Assembly (NCBI RefSeq): GCF_000373265.1
Contig: NZ_KB890762.1
Location: forward strand, 305,705-369,704
Source: Pontibacter roseus DSM 17521
GTDB lineage: Bacteria > Bacteroidota > Bacteroidia > Cytophagales > Hymenobacteraceae
Direction: 5' to 3'
DNA: 64,000 nt
Made by a program: the position numbers and the translations under genes. Shown here in pieces: positions 8,719-16,836 of this stretch. A model generated the notes under the pieces. The model saw only the letters and a program-made list of their open reading frames with translations, did not search any database and was not told the origin of the DNA. Numbering within the stretch: the stretch's first letter is position 1; each line of letters opens with the position of its first letter.

Positions 8719-9559
8719 GCTCTTCGCCTACAACCTCGGGGGGGTGGTGCCACTCGACCAGGCCTTTCTCCACATCAGCGACCTGTCCATCCAGCGCGGC
8801 TATGGAGTGTTCGACTTTGTGAAAGTGCACGGCAACACGCCCCTTTTCCTGGACGATTACCTGGACCGTTTCCTTAGCTCAGCCCAGCAGATGGAACTGC
8901 AACTGCCGCTTTCGCGCGAAGAGCTGAAACACACCATCTTCCTACTCGTCCAAAAGAACGGCCTGGAGGTGTCGGGTCTGAAGATGATTCTGACGGGCGG
9001 CTACTCCGACGATGGCTTCACGCCGGTTGCCCCCAACCTGCTCATCACGCAGCATCCCCTCACGCTGCCCACCCAAAGCAAGGTAGAGAACGGCATCAAA
9101 ATCATCACCCATGACTATGTGCGGGAAATCCCGACGGCGAAGACCATCAACTACTCCATGGGCATCCGGCTCATCAGCCAGATAAAAGCCAAGGGGGCGG
9201 AAGAGGTGCTCTACCACCGGCAGGGCATTGTGTCGGAATTTCCGCGTTGCAATTTTTTCATTGTGCGGCAGGACAACACCGTAGTGACCCCAGCGGAAAA
9301 CGTGCTCCCGGGCGTGACCCGAAAGCGGGTGCTGGAGATTGCCGGCCGCAGGTATAGGGCTGAGCAGGCCAAGGTGACGCTGGAAGACATTGCGCAAGCC
9401 AAAGAAGCTTTCTTGACCAGCACGACCAAACGTGTGCTGCCCATCGTGCAAGTGGACGACACCATCATAGGAACAGGCAAACCAGGCGATGTGTCACTGG
9501 CGCTACTCCAAGACCTGATAGCACTCGAAGAGGAGCAGGTTTCTGTGGCCAAGGTATAG
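8702..9559 (+). CDS. Class IV aminotransferase (PLP fold type IV; ilvE/dat/pabC-like)
   Basis: The 285-residue length is normal for branched-chain aminotransferase, D-amino-acid transaminase or aminodeoxychorismate lyase. The N-terminal RGYGVFDFVKVHG matches the conserved RGDGxFE region, the PLP lysine is probably in TAKTINY, and phosphate-binding elements are SEFPRCNFF and TSTTKRVLPI. The usual ES(S/T)xxN appears as EFPRCN, so substrate choice cannot be predicted. No signal peptide is present, so it is cytoplasmic, unlike the exported peptidase it overlaps. The pairing suggests peptide breakdown followed by amino-acid use, but that is inference. Confidence 0.85.
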   Translation: MQSNAKLFAYNLGGVVPLDQAFLHISDLSIQRGYGVFDFVKVHGNTPLFLDDYLDRFLSSAQQMELQLPLSREELKHTIFLLVQKNGLEVSGLKMILTGGYSDDGFTPVAPNLLITQHPLTLPTQSKVENGIKIITHDYVREIPTAKTINYSMGIRLISQIKAKGAEEVLYHRQGIVSEFPRCNFFIVRQDNTVVTPAENVLPGVTRKRVLEIAGRRYRAEQAKVTLEDIAQAKEAFLTSTTKRVLPIVQVDDTIIGTGKPGDVSLALLQDLIALEEEQVSVAKV

Positions 9560-9577
9560 CCAAAAGCAATGGTTTGG

Positions 9578-9619
9578 GAGGTGAATCACTACAAATTCAC
9601 GTAGTGACCTCTTTTTTTT
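9578..9619 (+). terminator. Terminator of the peptidase/aminotransferase operon
   Basis: GAGGT and CACTAC (9578-9592) pair with GTAGTG and ACCTC (9601-9611), with a 4-nt bulge, followed by eight T residues. Confidence 0.8.
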
Positions 9620-9625
9620 CATAGA

Positions 9626-9658
9626 CTTCAGATTTTCTTCAGATTCAGGCAGTATAAT
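9626..9658 (+). promoter_or_regulatory. Predicted response-regulator box and -10 upstream of the PAP2 gene
   Basis: CTTCAGATT occurs twice (9626-9634 and 9637-9645), 11 bp start to start, followed after GATTC and 6 nt by TATAAT (9653-9658). The same layout lies upstream of the neighbouring lipoprotein and of the response regulator itself. An 11-bp direct repeat near the -35 position is typical of OmpR/PhoB regulators. Confidence 0.68.
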
Positions 9659-9679
9659 AGAGGTATAATGTTGTGCTTT

Positions 9680-10498
9680 ATGCGAATAAAACTACTGCTC
9701 TCTATTCTTTTTCTCGTTCAGATTCCAGCATGGGCCCAGCCCGCGCTACCGGACAGCACCTCCACTCCCGACTCAGTACAGCTGGTCGTCCCTACTGACA
9801 GCAGCCTGGTTCAGGCAGAGGATACCAGGCGTCGCCTGCATCCCACCATCCGGAAAGCCATTATACCTGTCTTGTTGATTGGGGCTGGCATCACGCACAT
9901 GGATGATGAAGGACTGTTCGAGGGAAGCAGAGGCCTCAGAAGGGTGGTGCAGCGCCACTACAGCGGCTTTGAGACCACGGTAGACAACTATACCTACTAT
10001 GCTCCATTGGCGATGACTATCGGACTCAATGTAGCAGGCGTGAAAGGGGAGCACCACTTCGCTGAGCAAGCCATTCTATTAGGAATGACCTACTTCCTCA
10101 ACAAGACCATCACCAACAACCTCAAAAGCATGCTGGACGTCAACAGACCGGATGGTTCCAACAACGATGCTTTTCCGTCAGGGCACAGCAGCGCGGCCTT
10201 TGCTTATGCCACTTTCTTTCACAAGGAGTATGGCCAGCGGAGTCCCTGGTACAGTGTGGCGGGTTATTCCTTTGCCGTGGCCACGGGTGCCATGCGCATC
10301 CTCAACGACAGGCATTGGCTGTCTGATGTACTGGCCGGAGCGGGCATAGGCATTCTGTCGGCTGAGGCGGTATACCTGGTGTATCCGCTTGTGCAGGAAA
10401 AAATAGCAAAAGGCTACCTCAAGAAGAAGCAAATCGGCCTGATGCCGTTTTATGGTGGAGGCGCGGGAGGTATAGCCGTTATGTACCGATTACCCTGA
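9680..10498 (+). CDS. PAP2 superfamily phosphatase, exported/membrane-associated
   Basis: A start at 9680 (MRIKLLLSILFLVQIPAWAQ) gives a clean signal peptide and leaves room for the TATAAT at 9653-9658; the ATG at 9668 is possible but would be nearly leaderless. The three acid-phosphatase motifs are KSMLDVNRPDG, PSGHSSAAFA and DRHWLSDVLAGAGIG, carrying the catalytic histidines. It probably dephosphorylates lipid pyrophosphates or phosphatidates at the envelope. Upstream lies a direct repeat shared with the two-component operon 3 kb away, so it is a likely target of that regulator. Confidence 0.9.
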   Translation: MRIKLLLSILFLVQIPAWAQPALPDSTSTPDSVQLVVPTDSSLVQAEDTRRRLHPTIRKAIIPVLLIGAGITHMDDEGLFEGSRGLRRVVQRHYSGFETTVDNYTYYAPLAMTIGLNVAGVKGEHHFAEQAILLGMTYFLNKTITNNLKSMLDVNRPDGSNNDAFPSGHSSAAFAYATFFHKEYGQRSPWYSVAGYSFAVATGAMRILNDRHWLSDVLAGAGIGILSAEAVYLVYPLVQEKIAKGYLKKKQIGLMPFYGGGAGGIAVMYRLP

Positions 10499-10502
10499 GT
10501 AA

Positions 10503-10539
10503 AACAGAAAAGCCCGGTACTAAACTGGGCTTTTCTGTT
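10503..10539. terminator. Bidirectional terminator between PAP2 and lipoprotein genes
   Basis: A 13-bp perfect stem (10503-10515 with 10527-10539) lies between two convergent stop codons, with A-rich and T-rich arms. Confidence 0.87.
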
Positions 10540-10554
10540 AGTATCTATTTCTCT

Positions 10555-11835
10555 TTATATCCCGCTGGGGTACTTTACAATCAGGCCATTCCCTTTTTTG
10601 CCGCCCTCACTGGAAATGTACATCTCTCCGTTAGGCCCAAAGGCAAGCCCCTCAGGCTGACGTAAAAGCTTTTTATCTAACGGCTGTGCCTTTTGTATGG
10701 CTCCCTTGTCGTCCAAAGTCAGCAGGCGGCTGTTGGCCGCATCCAGCATGTAATATGTGCCATTCTGAGGATGCACCTCCAGGGACGAAGGCTGCAAGGC
10801 ATCAAACTTAGACTTTTTCTTCTTTTTGCCTGTAGCGCTCAGCTGCCCCTGTGACATGGAGATGGTCATGACCGGCTCTGACTGCATCTTTTTGTCTGAG
10901 AGCGAGAAGGCGTAGATGCCCTTCGCGTCTCCCAACTTCTCGTCATGCCCTTTGGGGGCCAGCAGCAGCCGGTTGTTAGAGGCATCATACGCCAACCCTT
11001 CCATGTCGATACTGGTGGGGAACGAAGCCTGATGCGTTACGGCCTTAGGCTGGCCGCCTCTGAAGTCGGGCACTTCAAAAAGACTACCGTCGCTGCGCAG
11101 CACGTAGGCATCCTGCCCGACGATGGCTATACCTTCGTAGTCCCCAGGGCCGCCGAAGCTGATTTGGTCCACAATGGATTTCTTCTCCAGGTCATACAGG
11201 AAAATCTTGCCTTCCTCATCCTGCACGCAAGCCATCAGGCCATCTTCTAACAAGGCAATGGCTGATACCTCTTGCAGCTCAGCTGGGAGAGTCCATTGGC
11301 TGGTAGGGGCGTTCAAGTCTGTGCCACTGGCAGGATCCGTCGGTGAGAGAGGAAGGAGAGAGGCAGCTTCGCGCTTAGACGCAGCGGGTTTTGAGGCTGG
11401 TTTCTGCTCCAGTACTTCGCCGGATTCGTTCATCAAGAGCCACAGCTCCTTGGTTTTGTCTTCCAACTCCACCTCAAAGTGAGCGGTTTCCCCTTTCTGC
11501 ACCCGATGGGCCTCGTCTACCTTGTACTGGTTATAGCTTTGCTGTAGCAGTTGTTGCACAGGCCCAGGCAGGTGGCGTTCCTCAATCTCTTCGGTGTAGC
11601 TTACTAAGGTGCCATCGGGCCGGAACAGGGCTTTGCGCTCCCGTCCGCTTATCAGGAACTCGGCTTCATACAGTTCCGCTTCCTGGTCCCATTCCACATT
11701 CTGGGTAGAAGGGTATAGCTCCACGAATGTATCTTTTACGGCTTCCGGTACTTCTGTTTCAGGCCAGATGCTGTTGCAGCTGCTGCCCGCCAGCAGGGCT
11801 GCCAGGGCAAAGGCCATAATCGTATTTTTCTTCAT
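10555..11835 (-). CDS. Lipoprotein with PepSY-like N-terminal part and SdiA-regulated/NHL-type beta-propeller
   Basis: The signal peptide ends in AGSSC (Cys20), a lipobox. Residues about 30-145 resemble the PepSY-like (DUF2874) units of Bacteroidota: VKDTFVELYPSTQNVEWDQE followed by YEAEFLISGRERKALF, then a second weaker unit. Residues about 180-426 form a propeller-like region with repeats such as DYEGIAIVGQDAYVL, DMEGLAYDASNNRLLL and QPEGLAFGPNGEMYIS, typical of SdiA-regulated proteins. A Lys-rich run near residue 335 interrupts it. No enzyme motif is seen. It lies just downstream of the histidine kinase on the same strand, with its own predicted regulator box, so it may sense or respond to the envelope signal of that system. 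Confidence 0.75.
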   Translation of the reverse strand: MKKNTIMAFALAALLAGSSCNSIWPETEVPEAVKDTFVELYPSTQNVEWDQEAELYEAEFLISGRERKALFRPDGTLVSYTEEIEERHLPGPVQQLLQQSYNQYKVDEAHRVQKGETAHFEVELEDKTKELWLLMNESGEVLEQKPASKPAASKREAASLLPLSPTDPASGTDLNAPTSQWTLPAELQEVSAIALLEDGLMACVQDEEGKIFLYDLEKKSIVDQISFGGPGDYEGIAIVGQDAYVLRSDGSLFEVPDFRGGQPKAVTHQASFPTSIDMEGLAYDASNNRLLLAPKGHDEKLGDAKGIYAFSLSDKKMQSEPVMTISMSQGQLSATGKKKKKSKFDALQPSSLEVHPQNGTYYMLDAANSRLLTLDDKGAIQKAQPLDKKLLRQPEGLAFGPNGEMYISSEGGKKGNGLIVKYPSGI

Positions 11836-11875
11836 TTTCGTATCAGTTTGTCTTCTTTAGATTCTTATTAATCAA

Positions 11876-11908
11876 GGTATACTCTGTGATTCTGAAGACA
11901 ATTTGAAG
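11876..11908 (-). promoter_or_regulatory. Predicted response-regulator box and -10 upstream of the PepSY/propeller lipoprotein
   Basis: On the minus strand CTTCAAATT and CTTCAGAAT are 11 bp apart start to start, followed after GAATC and 6 nt by TATACC (11876-11881). Geometry is identical to the boxes at 9626 and 13917. Confidence 0.64.
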
Positions 11909-11917
11909 AAACGGGGG

Positions 11918-13192
11918 TCAAGCGCGATTTTTTTGGAATTTTATGCAGAGACGGTGCAAACCATCGGTGTAGGTATAGCTGGGCTGCAGTCGGTAAACCG
12001 TGCAAATCTTGCTCACCAAGGCCAGCCCGATACCTAGCGAGCCGGCCTGGTCCTTACTGCTCATGAACCGCCGGAACAGCTCCTCGGGAGTCCCTTCAAG
12101 TGCAGAGCCGGTGTTGCTGATGCACAGCTGTTCCTGGCTGAGCCGCACCTCAATGGTACCGGCCGGCTGGTTGTGCCGGATGGCATTGAGCAGTAGGTTA
12201 GACACCAGCACCTCGGCCAGCCCCCGGTTCATGGTCAGGTATACCGCCTCGAGCTTTGGGGGAAGAAGCTCCAGGTCGTGCATCTCCATAATCTCGTGCA
12301 GCTGCTCCAACTGCTCTTTCAGGAGTTCGTGGAGTGGGAGCTGCTCCCGCTCGCTGAATTCCCGGTTCTCGATGCGGGTGAGCAGGATAAGTGATTTATT
12401 GAGGCGGCCGAGGCGGTTGACGGAACTGTACATCTCCTCCAGCATAGTGGCCTGTTGAGGCGTGAGGTTCTCGGACTGCATGAAAAGCTCTAGCTTGCTG
12501 CTCACGATGGCGAGTGGGGTCTGTATCTCGTGCGAGGCGTTCTCGGTGAACTCCTTCAAGTTGAGGTAGTCACCGTGTATTTTGTCGGTCATGGCCAGCA
12601 GCACCTCGTTCAGCTCCTGAAACTCACGCGTATTAGACGAGCGGAGGTGCAGCGGCTGAAAGCGGCTTAGGCTATACCCTTTCACTTTCGCCAGGGTATC
12701 GTAAAAATTAGCCCAGGCAAAGCGGTTGATGATGTAGTTGACTGTGACCAGGCCAAAGAGCAGTAGCAGGAAAATCCATCCCATGGCCAGCATCGTGCTC
12801 TCAGACAGGTCATCAAAGTCCATGAGCGATTTCAGGATGGTGTACTGGTAGGGCTTCCCGTCCTGGTAGGTGGTGAAGGTCAGCTTCCGGAAGGGGAGGA
12901 ACTCCTCATCGTAGGCGCTGAAAATGAGCGTATCGGAGAGGGCTTCCAGGGTAGGAGAGGCCACTGTGACTTCTTTGACCAGGATAGCCTCCGAAATACC
13001 TGAGGTCACACTGGGCAACTCGTTGTTCTGCCGGATGTACTCCAGGATGTTCTCCTTGTCGGTGAAAAGTTGGTCGTCCACCTCGTCGTAAATCTCCACC
13101 TGCATGATTTTGTAGAAGCTCAGGCCACCCAACAGGAACACAATAACGGAGACGAGGAGGTAGTAGAGACTGGTTTTGGTGAGAATCCGCAT
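11918..13192 (-). CDS. Membrane sensor histidine kinase
   Basis: The 424-residue kinase has two transmembrane helices (about 9-28 and 137-156) around a periplasmic sensor of about 105 residues. Phosphoacceptor His221 sits in ENASHEIQTPLA. The catalytic domain shows the N-box (VSNLLLNAIRHN), a G1-like ISNTG and a G2-like GIGLALV. It should phosphorylate the response regulator coded immediately upstream: the stop and start share one base (TGATG), a sign of tight coupling. The sensed cue is unknown; the PAP2 phosphatase and PepSY-like lipoprotein nearby suggest envelope state. Confidence 0.93.
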   Translation of the reverse strand: MRILTKTSLYYLLVSVIVFLLGGLSFYKIMQVEIYDEVDDQLFTDKENILEYIRQNNELPSVTSGISEAILVKEVTVASPTLEALSDTLIFSAYDEEFLPFRKLTFTTYQDGKPYQYTILKSLMDFDDLSESTMLAMGWIFLLLLFGLVTVNYIINRFAWANFYDTLAKVKGYSLSRFQPLHLRSSNTREFQELNEVLLAMTDKIHGDYLNLKEFTENASHEIQTPLAIVSSKLELFMQSENLTPQQATMLEEMYSSVNRLGRLNKSLILLTRIENREFSEREQLPLHELLKEQLEQLHEIMEMHDLELLPPKLEAVYLTMNRGLAEVLVSNLLLNAIRHNQPAGTIEVRLSQEQLCISNTGSALEGTPEELFRRFMSSKDQAGSLGIGLALVSKICTVYRLQPSYTYTDGLHRLCIKFQKNRA

Positions 13193-13866
13193 CAGCTGCT
13201 GAACTTATAGCCCATGCCGTATACCGTCTGGATAGGGTCCTCGCCTCCGGCCTCCACCAGCTTGCGGCGCAGGTTTTTGATGTGCGTGTACACAAAATCC
13301 AGTGAATCCAGCCCCTCGATGTGGTCCCCCCACAGGTGCTCCGCGATGGACTCTTTGGTGAGCACCCTGTTCTTGTTGGAGATGAAATAGAGCAATAGAT
13401 CGTACTCCTTTTTGGTAAGCGTCAGCTTTTGACCGTCCACCATCGCCTCGGCAGATTCCGGGTATACCTCCAATGAGCCGGCTTGCAGCACTTTCTGTCC
13501 GTTGAAGTTGCGCCTCCTGAGCACAGACTTAAGCCTGGCGTTCAGCTCCGAGAGGTGGAAGGGCTTGGTGAGGTAATCGTCCGCTCCGAGTTCCAGGCCA
13601 GCGACTTTATCATCCAAAGCGTCTTTGGCAGAGATGATGATGATGCCCGTCTCCGGGTCGTTGGCCTTGAGCAGCCGCACGATGTCCAGGCCGTTGCCGT
13701 CAGGCAGGGTCAGGTCGACCAGCACGCAGTCATAGGGCTGGTTCATCACTTTCTGCCGCGCTTCCCTGAAATTCAAGGCGGAGTCACAGGTATAGCTTCC
13801 CTGCTGCAGGTAGGTCACAATAGAGGCGTTCAAGGCCTGTTCATCTTCGATTATCAGCACTTTCAT
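13192..13866 (-). CDS. OmpR/PhoB-family response regulator
   Basis: The receiver domain (residues 1-120) has the acidic pair E7/D8, phosphoacceptor Asp51 in VDLTLPDG, and the conserved Lys in YLTKPF. The winged-helix DNA-binding domain (about 130-224) shows LTKKEYDLLLYF and DFVYTHIKNLRRKL. It is the partner of the kinase overlapping its 3' end. A direct repeat with 11-bp phasing lies 30 nt upstream of its start, so it is probably autoregulated, and matching boxes precede the PAP2 and lipoprotein genes. Confidence 0.95.
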   Translation of the reverse strand: MKVLIIEDEQALNASIVTYLQQGSYTCDSALNFREARQKVMNQPYDCVLVDLTLPDGNGLDIVRLLKANDPETGIIIISAKDALDDKVAGLELGADDYLTKPFHLSELNARLKSVLRRRNFNGQKVLQAGSLEVYPESAEAMVDGQKLTLTKKEYDLLLYFISNKNRVLTKESIAEHLWGDHIEGLDSLDFVYTHIKNLRRKLVEAGGEDPIQTVYGMGYKFSS

Positions 13867-13884
13867 AGTTAGGGTATACGGCGA

Positions 13885-13917
13885 AGTATAGGTACGGAAT
13901 CTGAAGGAAATCTGTGC
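13885..13917 (-). promoter_or_regulatory. Predicted autoregulatory box and -10 of the two-component operon
   Basis: On the minus strand GCACAGATT and CTTCAGATT are 11 bp apart start to start, followed after GATTC and 6 nt by TATACT (13885-13890). The first unit is the weakest of the set. A copy of the dispersed GGTATA motif lies just beyond. Confidence 0.6.
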
Positions 13918-13969
13918 TGTTACGCTGACTGCAGGTATAGGTATGGTGGCTTAAGCAGGATAGCTATAC

Positions 13970-16585
13970 CTACCAACCGTTCTCTCTTTTGGCTCTTTCC
14001 CGGGCGCGCTTCTGGCTTTCCCGATTACGCTCCTCTAGTCTTTTCTGCCGTTCCCGCTCGCGCTCTTCCATCTTCTTGTCGAACTCACGTTCCCACTCGC
14101 GCTTCTTCTTTTCCGCTTTTCGCTCTTTCTTAGAACGGTTGTTCCGGCTCTGGTTCTTCCAGTCATCGTAGCTCTTTGTCACTTTGCCCGCTACGTTGTT
14201 GAACAGGCGGTCCAAGAAGTTCTCTGGCTCCGGTGCCTCCTCCCGGAAAGGGGCGCAGTCGAGTTCGGTCAGCAGGCGCGGAGGCAGTGGTGCAAAGCGG
14301 CTGCTGCGGTATTCGGCATACTCCTTGTCTTTGGTCACGCGTGCCATGAACTCGCCCCACACCGGCAGCGCCGTACGGGAGCCCTGGCCCATGGTCAGAG
14401 TACGGAAGCGCACCTTGGGGCTTTCGGCTCCCACCCATACGCCCGTCACCAGGTCAGGGGTGATGCCGATGAACCAGCCGTCGGCATGCTCCTGCGAAGT
14501 GCCTGTTTTGCCGGCTATGTCCATGCGCAGCCCATATTCGGAGCGCAGCTTGGCGGCACTGCCTTCTTCCACCACGCCCTGCATCAGGTGCAGCATGATG
14601 GCCGCATTCTCGCGGTTCAACACCCGGCGGGCATCACTTCCAGGCCGGTGCTGGCGTATGACGTTGCCGTTGCGGTCCAGGATGCGCGACACGTATACCG
14701 GTGCCGCCTTATACCCGCCGTTGGCGAAGGTGGCATAGGCGCTCACCATCTCAAACAGGGAAAGGTCTGCGGTTCCCAATGCCAGGGAAGGGACGCGCGG
14801 CAGGTCCTGCTCTATGCCAACGCGCTTCGCCAGGGCTACGGTACGGTCCACGCCGGCCTCCATGATGAGCTGTGCCGAGATTGTGTTCACGGAGTGTGCC
14901 AAGGCGCCGCGCATGGTGTACTCACCGCCATACTGCTCGTTGGCATTGCGGGGCGACCAGTTTTCGAACGCCGGGTATACCTGCTGCTCGTTGGCGAAGT
15001 AGGTACAGGGGGCAATGCCTTTCTCCAGAGCGGCGGCATACACAAAGGGCTTGAACGTGGAGCCGACCTGACGTCGGGAGCGCACATGGTCGTATTTGAA
15101 CACGTGGTGGTTGATGCCGCCTACCCACGCGCGCACGTAGCCCGTCGCCGGTTCCATGGCCAGCAGCCCCGTGTTCAGAAAGCGCTGGTAGTAGGCCAGG
15201 GAATCCATCGGAGTCATGTCACGGGTCTTGTTTCCGCTCCAGCTGAACACGTTCATAGGTATAGCCTTTCGGAACGAAGCGGCAGCCTCCGCGTCAGAGG
15301 CGCCGGCCGCTTTCAGCTTCCGGTAGCGGTCAGAGCGGAGCATGGCGTTTTGGATGACGCTGGCATCGCTTCCCCAAGGTGTGCGCCCTTTCCAGTGTGC
15401 ATCAAACTGCTGCTGCAACTGGGCCATCTTTCTCCGGACTGCCTGCTCGGCATGACGCTGCATACGGGAATCAATGGTGGTATAAATCTTTAGGCCATCG
15501 GTGTAGAGGTTGTAAGGCTCGCCGTTTTTCTTGCGCTGGTTGGACGCCCAGGCCACCAATTCCTGACGTAGCTGCTCCCTGAAGTAAGGCGCCATGCCAT
15601 CGTTGTGAGTGGTATAGTGATAGTTGAGTTTAAGTGGGAGTTGTTTAAGGGAATCAGCCTGTTGTGTAGTCAGAAAATCGTATCGGGCCATCTGGTTGAG
15701 GACCACGTTACGGCGCTGCTGGGAGCGCTCCGGGTGCAGCCTCGGGTTGTAGGTGGTGGTGGCCTTGAGCATTCCTATCAGTACGGCGGCCTGCTCGGTT
15801 CTGAGCGAATCGGCCGTCGTGTTGAAGAAGCGACGCGAGGCCCGCTCGATGCCGTACAGGTTGCCGCCCATTGGCACCGTGTTCAGGTATAGCTCCAGCA
15901 GCTCCTGTTTAGAATAGATACTCTCCAGCTTGCGGGCGATGATGATTTCCCGCATTTTGTTCACGGGCATGGCCAGCCAGCTGCGGCTTTTACGCGGGAA
16001 AAGGTTCTTGGCCAGCTGTTGGCTCAGCGTGCTGCCTCCACCCGAGCTTTCCTGCTGCAGGAGCAGCGACTTGAAGAACACACGGAAAAGGCTGCGGGCA
16101 TCCACGCCGCTGTGGTCATAGAAGCGCACGTCTTCCGTAGCGATGAGGGCGTCTACGGCAACGGGTGCGATTTTGTCATAGGATATGTTCGTGCGGTCCT
16201 GTATGTAGTAGCGCCCAAGGAGTACGTTATCAGAAGAGTATACCTCAGAAGCGGTGTTGTTCTGGAGCTCTTTCAACTCTCTTCGTGAAGGCAAGTCGCC
16301 CCCCAGTACACCCGTAAAAACCGCCAGGTAGAACATGGAAAAGGCGAGGAGCAGGAACAGGATACCCTTCAGCGAGAAGCGCAACAAAGCTCTGAACTCG
16401 GGCAGGCCGGGCTTTAGCCAGTTGTACTGCCGCAGGTTCTGCCATTTGCGATTCCAGTAGGCGGACGTCAGTTTCGGTTTCTGGCTCTGGTAAAAGAGAC
16501 GGAACTGCGTACCCAGAAAACTGGTCAGTGGCACAAGTAGCCCGTAGGTAATGAATCTGATGATTTTTAAGAGAACACGTCCCAT
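13970..16585 (-). CDS. Bifunctional penicillin-binding protein 1A (glycosyltransferase plus transpeptidase)
   Basis: The 871-residue protein polymerises and cross-links peptidoglycan. After an unusual N-terminus with a hydrophobic stretch at 7-25, the main membrane anchor lies at about 70-95. The GT51 domain (about 115-290) shows TEDVRFYDHSGVD and GGSTLSQQLAKNLF. The transpeptidase domain carries the SxxK motif in STFKPFVYA, SVN in HSVNTISAQL and KTGTSQ. The last 60 residues are almost all Arg, Lys and Glu, probably a charged tail facing the envelope. Short copies of the GGTATA motif crowd the region upstream of the next operon (13870-13975). It appears to be a single gene. Confidence 0.95.
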   Translation of the reverse strand: MGRVLLKIIRFITYGLLVPLTSFLGTQFRLFYQSQKPKLTSAYWNRKWQNLRQYNWLKPGLPEFRALLRFSLKGILFLLLAFSMFYLAVFTGVLGGDLPSRRELKELQNNTASEVYSSDNVLLGRYYIQDRTNISYDKIAPVAVDALIATEDVRFYDHSGVDARSLFRVFFKSLLLQQESSGGGSTLSQQLAKNLFPRKSRSWLAMPVNKMREIIIARKLESIYSKQELLELYLNTVPMGGNLYGIERASRRFFNTTADSLRTEQAAVLIGMLKATTTYNPRLHPERSQQRRNVVLNQMARYDFLTTQQADSLKQLPLKLNYHYTTHNDGMAPYFREQLRQELVAWASNQRKKNGEPYNLYTDGLKIYTTIDSRMQRHAEQAVRRKMAQLQQQFDAHWKGRTPWGSDASVIQNAMLRSDRYRKLKAAGASDAEAAASFRKAIPMNVFSWSGNKTRDMTPMDSLAYYQRFLNTGLLAMEPATGYVRAWVGGINHHVFKYDHVRSRRQVGSTFKPFVYAAALEKGIAPCTYFANEQQVYPAFENWSPRNANEQYGGEYTMRGALAHSVNTISAQLIMEAGVDRTVALAKRVGIEQDLPRVPSLALGTADLSLFEMVSAYATFANGGYKAAPVYVSRILDRNGNVIRQHRPGSDARRVLNRENAAIMLHLMQGVVEEGSAAKLRSEYGLRMDIAGKTGTSQEHADGWFIGITPDLVTGVWVGAESPKVRFRTLTMGQGSRTALPVWGEFMARVTKDKEYAEYRSSRFAPLPPRLLTELDCAPFREEAPEPENFLDRLFNNVAGKVTKSYDDWKNQSRNNRSKKERKAEKKKREWEREFDKKMEERERERQKRLEERNRESQKRARERAKRENGW

Positions 16586-16836
16586 CTGTTGCGGTATATC
16601 CTTTTCCGGCCATTCTGGCCGACTATGTCTGCTGCTCCCTTAGGGCAATAATTGCGCCATTCACTAAGGTATGGCAACAATACGTCGGCAGCAGAAGCCA
16701 GGTATAGATAAGCTTGAAATGACCTGCCTATACCTAGGCTTGCGAAAACCTGCAAGTTATGAAAAATCTGATGGATGTGCGGAGTGTGTTCGGCTAGATT
16801 GTTATGCCCTGTAAAAGGCCATTAGCCGGATTACAC

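Noticed and set aside
14486-15493. 335-codon ORF antisense to the PBP1A gene
   Set aside because: Shadow of a strongly supported GC-rich coding frame; no domain pattern.
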